This document shows positions 1-11,500 of a stretch of DNA of 64,000 bases, piece after piece. The notes under the pieces are model-generated. The model had not been told where the DNA came from and made no database searches. It saw only the letters and a list, made by a program, of their open reading frames with translations. The stretch's first letter is position 1, and each line of letters begins with the position of its first letter. The DNA is from Siphonodentalium dalli (Eukaryota > Mollusca > Scaphopoda > Gadilida > Siphonodentaliidae), in contig CP136063.1 of assembly GCA_032622095.1 (NCBI GenBank), forward strand, positions 206,571,934 to 206,635,933, written 5' to 3'. Position numbers and translations under genes: made by a program.

Positions 1-235
1 ATCTCTTCAAATTAGGGGAAATAGAAATTGAACAGAAGGGAAAAGGCAACTAAAATCAATGTTAATTTGAGACTATAGATATTTCCCAGAATATGAGGCC
101 TAAGCAGAATGAGGTCCCCAGAGGGTGAATTTAGTGATGCTATCTTGCAGTGGGCTAGCAGCACTAAATTAACCCCTCTGGGGACCTCATTCTGCAAATG
201 TCAGACACAATATTCCCATGCTTGTTTGACACAGT
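1..235. mobile_element. Family A palindromic MITE, partial
   Basis: A hairpin of about 100 bp (102-199) is built from GAATGAGGTCCCCAGAGGG and its complement, preceded by the family spacer (ATTAGGGGA-ATAGAAA-TGAACAGAAGG). The same units recur at 13404-13915, 14050-14440, 17451-17680, 31515-31870, 52205-52580, 54300-54740 and 60898-60960. Confidence 0.7.
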
Positions 236-343
236 CCTTGGATTGTAGTTCTCGACACAATTTCTCCCATTGTACATATTAAATCAGTTATGGCCATCTA
301 TAACTTTACCATCGAAATTGTTGGTTCCATAAAAAACAATTAA

Positions 344-570
344 CTTAATCCTTTCAATGCGGGAACTGCGCTGGTGCAGCTTTAAAGATCCTGTGACAGT
401 GCATTCTCTTATATAAATCTCTCATATATAACAGAATGCACTGGCTTACAATGTCAATGTAAATATTGTTAGTATTCTCTTATATATAAGAGGCACCCTA
501 CTACTTCTTCGATCGGACCAGCTCGAACATAATATTTTCCACAAATTAGCTCCCTAAGTCTCCTTATCAG
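344..570. mobile_element. Family B-like TTAA MITE, degraded
   Basis: It begins TTAATCCTTTCAATGCGGGA. It contains two decayed palindromes of the GCATTCTCTTATATA type. The right end is not clear. Confidence 0.4.
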
Positions 571-1642
571 ACCTACGGCAGTTTGCAATCACACTACTAG
601 TACATTGCTTGTTTTAGCATAGGGCCTAATCCTATACCAGTGTACATGTAGTATATGTGTTATCAGAATATATTTTCAGTAAAAAGTTCTAATCTTTCAG
701 TCAAGCTGCTAAATCAAATCTATTACTAACCAATATGGAGACTAATTCCAATGTATAATGCCAACTTTTACATCATTCCTCAGTTAATTTTCAATAAATT
801 TAGCTAAAGAAAATTCTTGATGCTATCTCTGTTATGGAGTATTCTGAATGCCAGGGTCTGTTTTAAGCCAGAATCTGAGGGAGGGGTGTCTTCAATATCC
901 TCACACTGGGGTTGTGATCTTTACTGGGCTTATAAAAATACCTATCACAGAGCTGTTTACTCTCAGGCTCCAAATAAAAGTGCAGACCCAAATAAAAGGG
1001 CAGGGGGGAATTTCCAGCTAACGATTACAAAATAAACGGTGAAATAAAAAACCAATAGTCATTTATTGTCTACTGGTACATCTAGTAGTGAAAGATCTTG
1101 TTCTGAGATTTATCTGAATAAAGTTTCCATAACCATTGAGAGTCTTGGTTATTCAGTTGATAGGTTAGGTCACATTCCAATGACACAATATAATTTTAAG
1201 TATCTCCTCTCCCTGCTACAGTCCGAATACATCTTGCTTGCCTGCTATTATCATTATAGGAATTCCCCTCAGTCGAATGGTTTCCAAAAATTTGAAGTGA
1301 AGTGATATTTTGAAGTGGTAAAACTTTTCAGTTTGTTGATGAATTTGACGATTCACTTTTGGTACAGAATATTTTACTGAGATATAAATAAACGTGCAGA
1401 CCCAAATAAGCAACATGCAGGGAGGAATTTTCCACCTGAATTAATAAACATGCATGCACGTTTATTTGGAGCCCGAGAATACAGGGCATGGGCCCATCAT
1501 AATGCAAATCCTAATATACTGGAAGGTGTGCTCAGATATTACAAGCAGACATCAGACAGAGAAACACCCTATAAATTCCCATGGACATTCAGATAAAAAG
1601 TTTAACAAACAATCTTTATGTTTTGTGTGCTAATCATGAATA
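571..1642. other. Gene-free stretch with repeat relics
   Basis: No coding exon is recognised. Short units such as GTGCAGACCCAAATAA recur at about 980 and 1395, and again near 37045 and 37440, always beside family D material. They probably mark the flank of a larger decayed element. Confidence 0.4.
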
Positions 1643-1855
1643 CAGTAATGCCCTAAATAATCAAACTCCTTAACCACAGCAGAATTATGGGTAACTTTTG
1701 AGAATTTAGTCGGAAATATGGCTTGTTGCCATTCATCAGAAAGCTCTCAGTGAGAGATTTCCAATAAATGGCAACAAGCCATATTTCCGACTAAATCCTG
1801 AAAAGTTACCCATAATTCTGATGTGGTTAAGGAGTCGATTATTTAGGGCATTAGT
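1643..1855. mobile_element. Family D palindromic MITE, complete copy
   Basis: Near-perfect inverted arms run from TAATGCCCTAAATAATC to its complement GATTATTTAGGGCATTA, about 213 bp overall. Internal arm sequences include CAGAATTATGGGTAACTTTT and GGCTTGTTGCCATTCAT. Other copies are at 36871-36985 (one arm) and 42044-45780 (interrupted). Confidence 0.75.
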
Positions 1856-4800
1856 GTACAATACCAAAAAATGCAAGTTGTTTCTTGTAAAATTCAGTAC
1901 ATACCAGATTATTAGATTATTTCTCCATCAGTTTCTGCAGGCACACAAAAATAAAACAGCAGCCCTTTATTCTAAAACAATTTATCGTGTGCTCATATAT
2001 TTTATGTCATAGCCATGCATGTACTGGTATATCAAAGGACTGGAAAAACTTGACCTACCTCATACAATGAAAAGTTAAACAATACCTTGGTGTTCTGACG
2101 ATAAATTCCTGTGTCGTTGTGTTAGACGTTCCCTGAAAATATAAAAAGTAGGGCTGCAATGATACGCTTTGTTACGATATGATACATATCGCGAAACATG
2201 GCCAATGATATGATATCACGATACACTGATATAGTTCTATCCAAGGATTTTGTATATAATGCAACAGTACTTACCTACCGGTACAACATTTATGTCATTC
2301 GGTTGGTGGGTGGAATGAGTCACATTTAGGTTGTTTATGGTAGTTCTAGGGTAATATCTAGGGTAATATGTTACTGTGCAAATAACTTCAAAAAACGTCT
2401 CCTAAATGGGAACTTTCCATATATATCATGCGGATGGATATTATTTTTATTATTTACATTGATTCATGCTTTTAATAATGTTGTTTGATTGATTTTTTTT
2501 TGCAATACCGGTACTAGGCCAATGTTACAATATTACTTGATTATTCAGATTTGCAAGGCAAATGGCTTATGATCGGCTGCCGATGGGATACCAACCAGTG
2601 ATAAATAAACTGCGAATTATTTATATATTACGTACCATATTGATGCCCTCGTATATTAAACTTTGCTAGATAAATTCCACCCTTGAAGGTTTATTGCACG
2701 TTCCATACTTTTATAGTACCGGTAGTTTTTTAAGTGACTGCCATTGTTTTCATACACTGGTCGGTAAAACGTCGGTTGCCGATCGAAAACGTCATTGTCA
2801 CTAATATGACGTTGTTGTACGTCTCATCTGCTGCGTCAATTTGAAAACTTCAGTCACATTATTTTTTACTTTAAATTTGTTTCCAATTATAGTCTATACA
2901 CATAGCTCAGTAGTTTACATGACCAGGAACTACATGTAGATCACCTCACAATTCTCTACTCCATAGCTATGCCCGTGGCTTACATGTAGCTATTGAGTAG
3001 ATATTCATGGCATGATCAAGACCATGAACAGACCTTGGTCGGAAAAGTGTCAGCTATGGACTATTTGCCGATGTCGATGGCTGACGTCATAGCCGACGGA
3101 CGGCCGGACCAATGTCGGGTGGCTGACTGGGATATCTCTATTTTTCTGAGGCCCAGTTGAAAAGATGATTATGCATGGGAACATTGTTTAGTCCTGAATT
3201 TCCGTTCTATGTTTTTCAGCTTCGTCGTCGAATGAGATGAAGTCGATCAGCAATTTTTAGATACTGACTATTTGCCGACATCCTAGGCTATAGCAAACGG
3301 CCACACCGACAGAAATTAGGCCGATCAATGTCGGAAAGTATGCCTTCATTCGGATTGTGGGCAGCATGGCGTCGGCCGCCAAGCATTTGCTGATGTCATA
3401 GCCGACGTTGGGCAAATGACATCAAACCGACGGTGGTCGCCATGGCGTTATTCACTCATTCACTGCCAATCATATGCCATTGCCAACGTCGGGCCGGAGT
3501 CATAACTGATGGCCACGATGACCGTCTTGCCAATTTTGGGCTGAAGTTTGTTAGAATGTACCGCCATCCTCCCCTTACCCATCACACTACCAGGGTTATT
3601 TCCTAGGCTATAGTAATAGTATAGACTATAGTGTTCTTGAAATGTATCTTTCTGACCCTGTAGACTGTAGTGTCAATCTTTTGGTATGCCAATTATTTAA
3701 TCACAACCCAAAAGGGTTGTTTTACGGTATTGCGTAAGCGACGCAAGTATAGTTGTGACGTCAGTAATTTCTATACCCCATCAACAAGAATTTTTTTTTT
3801 TTACATCCGGGCGATTCAGACCTATGGGGTCCTATGGTGGCCGCCATGTTGGAATAGAATTGACAAATTAATAAAACGAATTTATTTTTCTTCTTCGATC
3901 AGCCTCCCAATAGCAACACTATTAAATTTGAAACACAAAATCAACCTTATTCAAAATTAAATGCTTAATGTGGATTTAGCTGACAGGGGCGCATAGCATT
4001 CGGCAAACCTCGACAGATTCCGTACTGTTAAAGTTTGAAAATTACGTCCCCTGGCAGGCCATAGCAACGTTGGAAATGATGACGTAATTTCTTTACAAAA
4101 TGGTGGCGCTCTCTTATTTGCGAAATTTGAAATTGAATTGCTTGTTATTGTTATCGCTCGTATTTTAGATGTACAACGGTATCACAGCACGTAAGCGTTA
4201 AGAACAAACGAGAAAGCACAAGCGAAGATAGCACAACGAGCCCATTACTGGAATGACTTTAGTGTCAAAGCAGTCAAAAGAAGAAGAATAACAACAACAA
4301 CTTGTTTTGAACTTGGAAGTTTAAAAGTGAAAATCAGTTAGTCGGAAAGAAACTCAATGACGAATCTGTGACTGAAAAAAATATGAAAATGAAGGTCACT
4401 GGAGTGAAATGTGGACTGGTCTGTGCAGACTGATCACCACGGCGATTTGACTTGTTCTGTTATTTAGTGATTACAGATTAGTAAATTTAGTTATCATTAA
4501 TATCAACGACTTCAGGCGCAGCCTCACCCACTCACTGTGAATGTGACTCAGGTCAAAATTCAATTTTAGCCATCTACAGAGCAGTCAACACACAGATGTA
4601 ACAAACATGTAAAGCCCAGTGAATTGGTGACTAACAAAGTGAGTCGTTTATCTTCTTGTTGAGTGAAGGAAAAGAAGAACATCTCCCAATCCCACTTGGT
4701 CTCGGCACACTGCAGAGTTCATGCAGTGACTGGTGAGAGGATATGCTTCTGGGCCAACTTTCCATCTGTGTGTATAAATTCTGTTTCCTGTGATGGACAC

Positions 4801-5942
4801 ATCAAGTTAAATATAATAATTATAATGCACGGTGATTAGTTTTAGCATTCTCACATATTAAATAATTCATGATTTTAACACTGTGTTCTCGATTTAAACC
4901 TTAAGCATTAAGCGGGAGCTTGACCAGCATGGCTAGCATATATATTAACTAGTGGCTATTTGTGGAAAAATTATTAAATATAGCCCTGCGTACTTGCTAT
5001 TGTCGACTTGACACATTGGGATTGGAATAATATGTATGCTAAATACAATAATTCCAGACCAACTTAGTTGAACTGTCACGACCTTCTTGTTATACATGTA
5101 CTTGACTAATGAGGCAATCATATAAATGTTTAATCTAGTAGCAGTAGCATTTTCTCAGACCATGCCATGAATATCTATGTATCTATGCCCATCAAGAATG
5201 ATATATTCCACCAGTACAAAGTTTTTGCTGTTGCGATAGGGAAGTAACTAGTACAGTTAATAAATTATGAAGTACCTTTCATTAATAATGTGTGTCATAG
5301 AATGTGAAGATCCAACTTTGAAATGGCAAGATTTAAGTGACTTTGTGGTGGATTTTCCTTTGCGTCCCTTATACTAATGTCATTCCTCCTGGGCAATTAT
5401 TAAAATGGTTTTAAATTTCCATCAATATTGTTAATTTCAGTCTAGGTCTCCGCTATCACTATTATTGACCATCACAATGCTTAGACATCTCAGAGTACGA
5501 TATAAGCTCACAAAAGTCATGAACAAGCATGCAATCTCGAGCTGGGACCACCCTTAATACTTGTTTCTCATCATCTACTTCACAGAAGGGGTCACCTCTA
5601 AGTAGTAACCATATAGGAAACACACCGAACATACCACTATTGTGCACAATGACATCAGTTTGTTTGATCTAAATTATTTAGCCCCAAAACAATAGTCATT
5701 TGGCAAATTATCTCATTCCTTTTCGAAGTGCCTGTCATCTACTGAAGTTGGATCCTACCAGGGCCATAAATTATGTCTCATTGAGTCATTGTGTCCCATC
5801 CATGTAAATCGCTGAAAGTCAAGCATACATAAACCTCTATAAATAAATCAGATGTGGCTATGTGAAATATGCAATATATCCCCGTTTTCATAAAAATGTA
5901 TTCAGTATTATATGTAAATTTATCCAATAAAGATATTTTTCC
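1856..5942. other. Intergenic stretch, no recognised gene
   Basis: I see no exon that I can name. About 2750-3560 is richer in GC and in degenerate GCCGACGTC/CCGATGTCGG strings, including TGACGTCA at about 3083; it looks like an old, decayed tandem repeat. 3600-5900 appears low-copy within this window. A 61-codon open frame on the - strand (5462-5647) is discussed in the findings. Confidence 0.4.
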
Positions 5943-6370
5943 CTTGAAGGTCCTCAATCCGAATCAATAGTCCCCATATCATCAGATTTTTGGAAATGCC
6001 GCTTCAGTTGACAGAATTAATTGCTCGAAAATAATGCTAACTGTAGTCAATTATGGCATAAAATTGACAAAAACCTGTAATTTATCAACTTTTTGCTCAA
6101 CGAATATTGCTGGTTTGTCAAACATCTGACACACACACAAAAAACCCAGTTGATTTTAGAGTTATCCATCTCCATCTGCAATTTGGTCAGAGAAAGTATT
6201 CTCGTCTGCTGTTTGCTGGGCCACGTAAAATTAAAATGATAGATTTTAAAAATCGGTATCTGATTACTCTGAGCTTTGATGTTGTGGGTTCCTCGACTTG
6301 AATCAAATATTTTTCACCTATTCAAGGAAATAGTAATCTGCGAGGGTTAATTCGGATTGAGTACCTTTAA
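5943..6370. mobile_element. Family G TTAA MITE, diverged copy
   Basis: It starts GAAGGTCCTCAATCCGAAT and ends ATTCGGATTGAGTACCTTTAA, so its termini are inverted repeats. The interior shares TCTGAGCTTTGATG and CTCGACT-GAATCAAATATTT with the well-preserved copies at 34749 and 59606. Confidence 0.6.
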
Positions 6371-6574
6371 AATTGCAAAAATTAAATTAAATAATTTTGC
6401 CTTGAAAATTGGTTGCTTGGCCAGATTCAACCTTCACCTGATGATTGCATTTTGAAGAAATATTATAACATGTGCTATATGGCTAATTATAAATATCTCT
6501 TGACTGGCGCCATGGATATTGGTCTGGAAATTAGAGAAATGTTAGAGGCAATATCTCACTCTGACCCATGTCTA

Positions 6575-6730
6575 ACCACAGGAGCTTGGAATTTGGTCAA
6601 AACCCATCTTTTATTGGCGGAACCACCACCCGGTCAAACCCCTCTTTTATTGGCGGAACCACCACCCGGTCCCGGGTGGTGGTTCCGCCAATAAAAGATG
6701 GGTTTTGACCAAATTCCAAGCTCCTGTGGT
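6575..6730. repeat. Foldback palindrome with 59-bp arms
   Basis: The left arm 6575-6633 and right arm 6672-6730 are reverse complements over 59 bp. The 38-bp middle repeats part of the arm directly (TTTTATTGGCGGAACCACCA). Both open reading frames that cross it are by-products of the palindrome. Confidence 0.85.
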
Positions 6731-7174
6731 CTAACTGTGAACCACATTCCCACATTCCTCTATATCTGGTGCTGCAACATATTCTCGTGCAAATAGGTTT
6801 ATTTGTACCTAAATATTCACATATGTTCATATTTTTTTTATTTATTTAAATTTGTTTAAATAAAATTTTAGAAAAACTAACGCCATTATACACTCTGCCA
6901 GGGCACCCTGAGTCACCACACCAAATTTCGTTGAAATCTGAGCACCAATATTAACAAAGACATGTTGGTCTCAACTTTACTCCAGTCTTATATATGTATA
7001 TATAAACAGTCCCATGAAACATGTATACATTTATTGATGGACGTGTCATGGGCTCTTCATACAGGATCAGGTTCATTATTCCGAAGGTTCCATATTCCGA
7101 AGGGTCGCTATTCCAAAGGTTCTTATTCAGAAGGTTCGCTATTCTGAAGGTATGCTATTCTGGGCGTATTTAAC

Positions 7175-7436
7175 CAGAAAAGATGGACAACTCTAATACC
7201 AAGTAGTTATTATTACCACGATTTCACAGTTATCCATCTTTATCTGGAAGACCGCCCGTTTGACCTCGTCCTGGCACGATTAGGCCCAGAAACAATAAAA
7301 ATAGCAAACTGCAAAGATCGATATCTAATTACTCTGAGCTTTGATGGGTGGGTTCGACACTAATCAAATATTTTTTCCCCACCGAAGCCAAAGAAAGAGT
7401 AATTTAGCAGCGTCTTATCGGATTGAGTACCTTTAA
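7175..7436. mobile_element. Family G TTAA MITE, right-hand part
   Basis: It ends ATCGGATTGAGTACCTTTAA. The interior has GATTTCACAGTTATCCATC and TCTGAGCTTTGATG as in other family G copies. The left part is replaced by a short TTCCGAAGGTTC-like decayed repeat (7076-7160). Confidence 0.5.
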
Positions 7437-7849
7437 GTTATTTCCTTCATAAAAAGAGTCTTATGATAAAGAACCCTCTCAATACTTTAGAATATAGATA
7501 ATAGAATGAAACTTCAAAATAACAAGTTATAAAAACCTTCTGAATATTGAGGAATATAGAGAACCTTGGGAATAGCGAAACTTCGGTATAATCATAATGA
7601 ACCTTAGGAATAGCGAACCTTTGGACATAGAGTGACATGTCGCCGTCCTACGGTCCATACGCACTGGCGTGATCGTTTATCCCAAGTTGGCCAGAAAATT
7701 TCTGAGAAATACAGGCACTCCTATGCAACATACATTTATCATTTTATAGATGGACGTACGTGTTTTGGGTTGTCCATACGTACTGACGTAATCATATTAA
7801 GCTTATTATAAAGGTGATTTTTGACTATTAAAATATAAGGCATACTAGA

Positions 7850-7975
7850 GTTGTCTTTGAAAAACTCAAAATATTGGGCGATGAAGGGGATGTTGCTGGC
7901 AATATCATTCATACGACTTCCCCGTCGTCGCCCAATGTTTTGAGTTTTTCAAAGAAATATAACTCTAGTCTAGTA
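7850..7975. mobile_element. Palindromic MITE
   Basis: Inverted arms TTTGAAAAACTCAAAA and TTTTGAGTTTTTCAAAG flank GGGCGA...TCGCCC. The total length is about 125 bp. A related CGACTTCCCCGTC motif occurs in the element at 58142-58335. Confidence 0.6.
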
Positions 7976-8430
7976 TTCCCGTTATTTAGTAAAAAACGTC
8001 CCAGATCCCAATCTGGTTTTTTCATATTATGTCATTTATGATGGTTAAGTTATGACAATCTTAATGTGCCAACCTGTGCAGAACTCATTCTGTCGGTATG
8101 TGTCTTATCCTGTTTTAAAACTATTCTTTGAAAATTTTGAAATTTCTAGTTTATGGGAGGCCAGCTCTTTTCGGATGTGAAAGTTTCGTATTTTGAGTCT
8201 GACTAAAACACGGATTGGACTCCGGAATCTGTCTGACTAAAAACCGCATAGCCACCCGGATGATTCTTGTAATCCGGAGATAGTATTTCTGATTGAACAA
8301 GCATTGTAGGCTGGTGAGCGTTGCAATATCTGAAAGCATATTCACAACACTAAGTTTAGTTTGATCATATCGCTAACTCGACAAAATCCTTGAATGTTCT
8401 ACCTTCTATTTTAACACTTTTTTTTTATTT

Positions 8431-8508
8431 CACCGCCACGTGCTGATTATTTATTCTACACACAAATTGACGACGTCACATAAGAGCACATGGCCACTCA
8501 ACTCAAAT
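8431..8508 (+). promoter_or_regulatory. PAK1IP1 proximal promoter / 5' UTR with E-box and CRE-like site
   Basis: CACGTG at 8437-8442 (canonical E-box) and GACGTCAC at 8472-8479 (CRE/ATF-like) lie 67 and 30 bp before the start codon. E-boxes are common in ribosome-biogenesis promoters (Myc targets), which fits PAK1IP1. No TATA box is clear. An ATG at 8490 lies out of frame 19 nt upstream of the start. Confidence 0.45.
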
Positions 8509-8574
8509 ATGGAGGTTGTAGTTGGCACATACGAACACACTTTACTTGGTTACAGATTGGTGAAGGATGGGGAG
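8509..8574 (+). CDS. PAK1IP1: PAK1IP1 exon 1 (codons 1-22)
   Basis: The ATG at 8509 has A at -3 and G at +4, a good Kozak context. The exon encodes MEVVVGTYEHTLLGYRLVKD plus G and E, and ends in phase 0 at the donor gtatta (8575). The N terminus aligns with the start of vertebrate PAK1IP1 (MEL-A-YEQVLFG type). An out-of-frame upstream ATG lies at 8490. The transcription start is unknown. Confidence 0.85.
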
Positions 8575-11500
8575 GTATTATTAATAGTGTACATTGATAA
8601 CTCTCATACATAAATATATCATAAATATATTGAACATAACCATTAAACGTGTTTGAAAATGTTCACCTATTTTCGCGACTACCTACATCGCCTCCGGTGT
8701 GCCCCACTGGCCACAGTGTGATATAGGTAGGCCTATCTATAACTATAAGTAAATTATAATCTATACAATGCAGGAGATATTTACGAGTTTGGTGAATTGT
8801 GGAGGCAGATGTTGATGTTAGATGGCAAATGCCTACTAGTAAATGTATGGGAGGCCCTTTTCACATTTATTATTTATTTACGCTTAAGGCTTAAGCGCAA
8901 ATATTTGCGCTTAAGCGCAAATAACCTCTGTCATTTGCGCTTAAGTGCAAATATTTGCGCTTAAGCGTAAATGATTTGCGCTTTAAGCGCAATTCATTTG
9001 CGCTTTAAGCGCAATTCATTTGCGCTTAAGCGCAAATCATTTGCGCTTAAGCGCAAATAGATCATATTTGCGCTTAAGCGCAAATAAAAATTAATATTCA
9101 TTGATTCCCCCCTGAATTAATTTTAAATGGCACAGGCCTAAACACATCACTCAAGTCTATATACCGGTAGGCCCACCATATGAGGGAAGCAATCCCCCAG
9201 TAACCCTAGATCCCTTTTATGACATGGAAATGGTATAGATCTGTGCAGGATATGTCTCATTTATAAAATATACTTGATCTCTGTGATGGAGACACACATT
9301 CTTGGGGACAGGGATGCTGATAATATGAAAATAGGGTTTTTTCCCCTATTTCAAGTCAATAAGTACACAATATGAAGGAAGCAAGCCCCCTGGTAACCCC
9401 TAATTCCCTTTTTATGGCCATAGAAATGGTATATATTTGTGCAGGAGATATCCCTTTAATAAAATATACTAGAGCTCTGGGCGTGAGACACCAATTCCTG
9501 GGACACCAGGGACAGAGATGCTGATATGCTTATGGAAATATGTTTTTTCTTCAACTCCCTGCCGTCAATATAATATTGCAGATGTTAAAGGTACTCAACC
9601 CGTAAAGAGGGTCCCCATCTCAACAGATTCCAACAACAACAATCCGATCGGAGGGTCCTATATTACTATTTCTTTGGCTTTGGGGGTAAAAAATATTTGA
9701 TTCGAGTCGAGGAACCCATCAAACAAAGCTCAGAGTTATTAGATATTGATTTTTGAAATTTGTTAACTCGAGATCAGTACTACTAACTGCCGTAATCTAC
9801 TCTGGATGTGTTTTCCAAATCTATTCAAACAGACAAGGATGGATAACTCTAAAATCAAGTGGTAATTTTATGCAATTTTGACTGAGTTCTGGGCCAGATA
9901 GTATTCCCGATAATGAAAAATAATAGATTTCTAAAATCGATATCTAACAAATCTGAGCTTTGATGGGTGACTTCCTCGACTCGAATCAAATATTTTTGAC
10001 CCCCGAAGCCATTGAAATAGTAATTGAGAGGAGTTTTATCGGGTTGAGTACCTTTAAAGGTACTCAATCCGATAAAACTCCTCTCAATTACTATTTCAAT
10101 GGCTTCGGGGGGTCAAAAATACCATAGCATGAAAGTAAACCTTCCGCGTACCTCCGTCAAATAACTTGTGGTGTACGGGTCACGTGAGTTGTCAATGTCA
10201 CATGATCACCACGTTTATACAAACCAACATACTACCAGTAGTACTACAGACGAAACTTATAAAACTGGGTGTTATGTTCTGATAAGGGACACCATACCCT
10301 TCCCGCATGTGTTACCGCTCAGGATCCCCTGAGTGTTAGATTTTTCGAGCCTTGTGCTGGAACTGAAAATTCGTATAAAAGTGTTGACGCAGTGTTCTCC
10401 GTTCAAATCAATGACATTGAAAAGGTTCTGCAAGAACCAGACATTGTCCGTGCTGGGTCGAGGAGTGTTTATTATAAGTTTTTGTTTGATAATTAAATCA
10501 GTGTTCTTCAATGATCTCCTTTTTCATTGACATTTCCACCCCCTACTATTATTCCGACCCCTACTATTATTAAAATTTGGCAAATTTTCCACCCCCTACT
10601 ATTATTCCGACCCCTACTATTATTCGGATCACTAGAGTATTGAGGCCCAAAATCCACCTAACTTTGTTTAGTAATATGCCTATGAACTTTATTTGTTATA
10701 TTTCCCATTATTTGAGCTGTGTTTGGTTGTATTCGAGGCCACGAGGGGAAACAAACAATCTTTTAATTATGGCCTTGTTTTCTCAATTATTTCAGAATCG
10801 GCGCCTGGACCCAAGCTTCACTGACCAGTCCCATTTGGGTTCAATTAAATCTGTTGCCATATCAAGTAAAAACATACTGGCATCAGGTGGTACAGACGAA
10901 ACCATTCGTCTTTTCCATCTTGACAAGAGGCAAGAACTTGGATGTTTGATGCAGCATTCAGGTACGGAAGTTGCCCACATACTATTTCCCTTTTATACTC
11001 TTCCAACACTGAATATCACTCTAAAATTACTTCTTATTGGGGCTTACCAGGTACATATTAAAACAGAATGACTAAAAGAACATGTTTGAGTTCAAACTAA
11101 CTTAACTAAGGGAGCTGTACCCCACTTGTGTACGATCAGAAAATTTCACTTGAATTTATTCCCTCAAGGGAAATTAAATTTTCATTACATGTATCACTTA
11201 AGACTTAATAGTATCAGATGTGCTTTACTCTGAGGTAAGTATATGGTCTCAACAAGTCTGAAGGTATTTTAAGGAAGCATCTTAACTATTTTTGTTTACA
11301 AAATGGGATAATGGAATTCAATATTTCTCAATAATACTATTATCCTTAATGGGGTACTGTACACTAATTCCATCCATTTATGGGACCATTTCCTATTAAT
11401 ACTCAACAGAATATATGGAACAAATGAATGAATTTGAGTCATGGATGAGTGCAAAATACACTCATGTGCTCTATGAATAATGTAAACAATATAGTAATTA

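Noticed and set aside
8879-9085. CRISPR-like array
   Set aside because: Units are palindromes with only 0-10 bp between them and no spacers, and the genome is eukaryotic.
10269-10530. Overlapping open frames on both strands before PAK1IP1 exon 2
   Set aside because: They are intronic, overlap each other in three frames, and lack any family signature.
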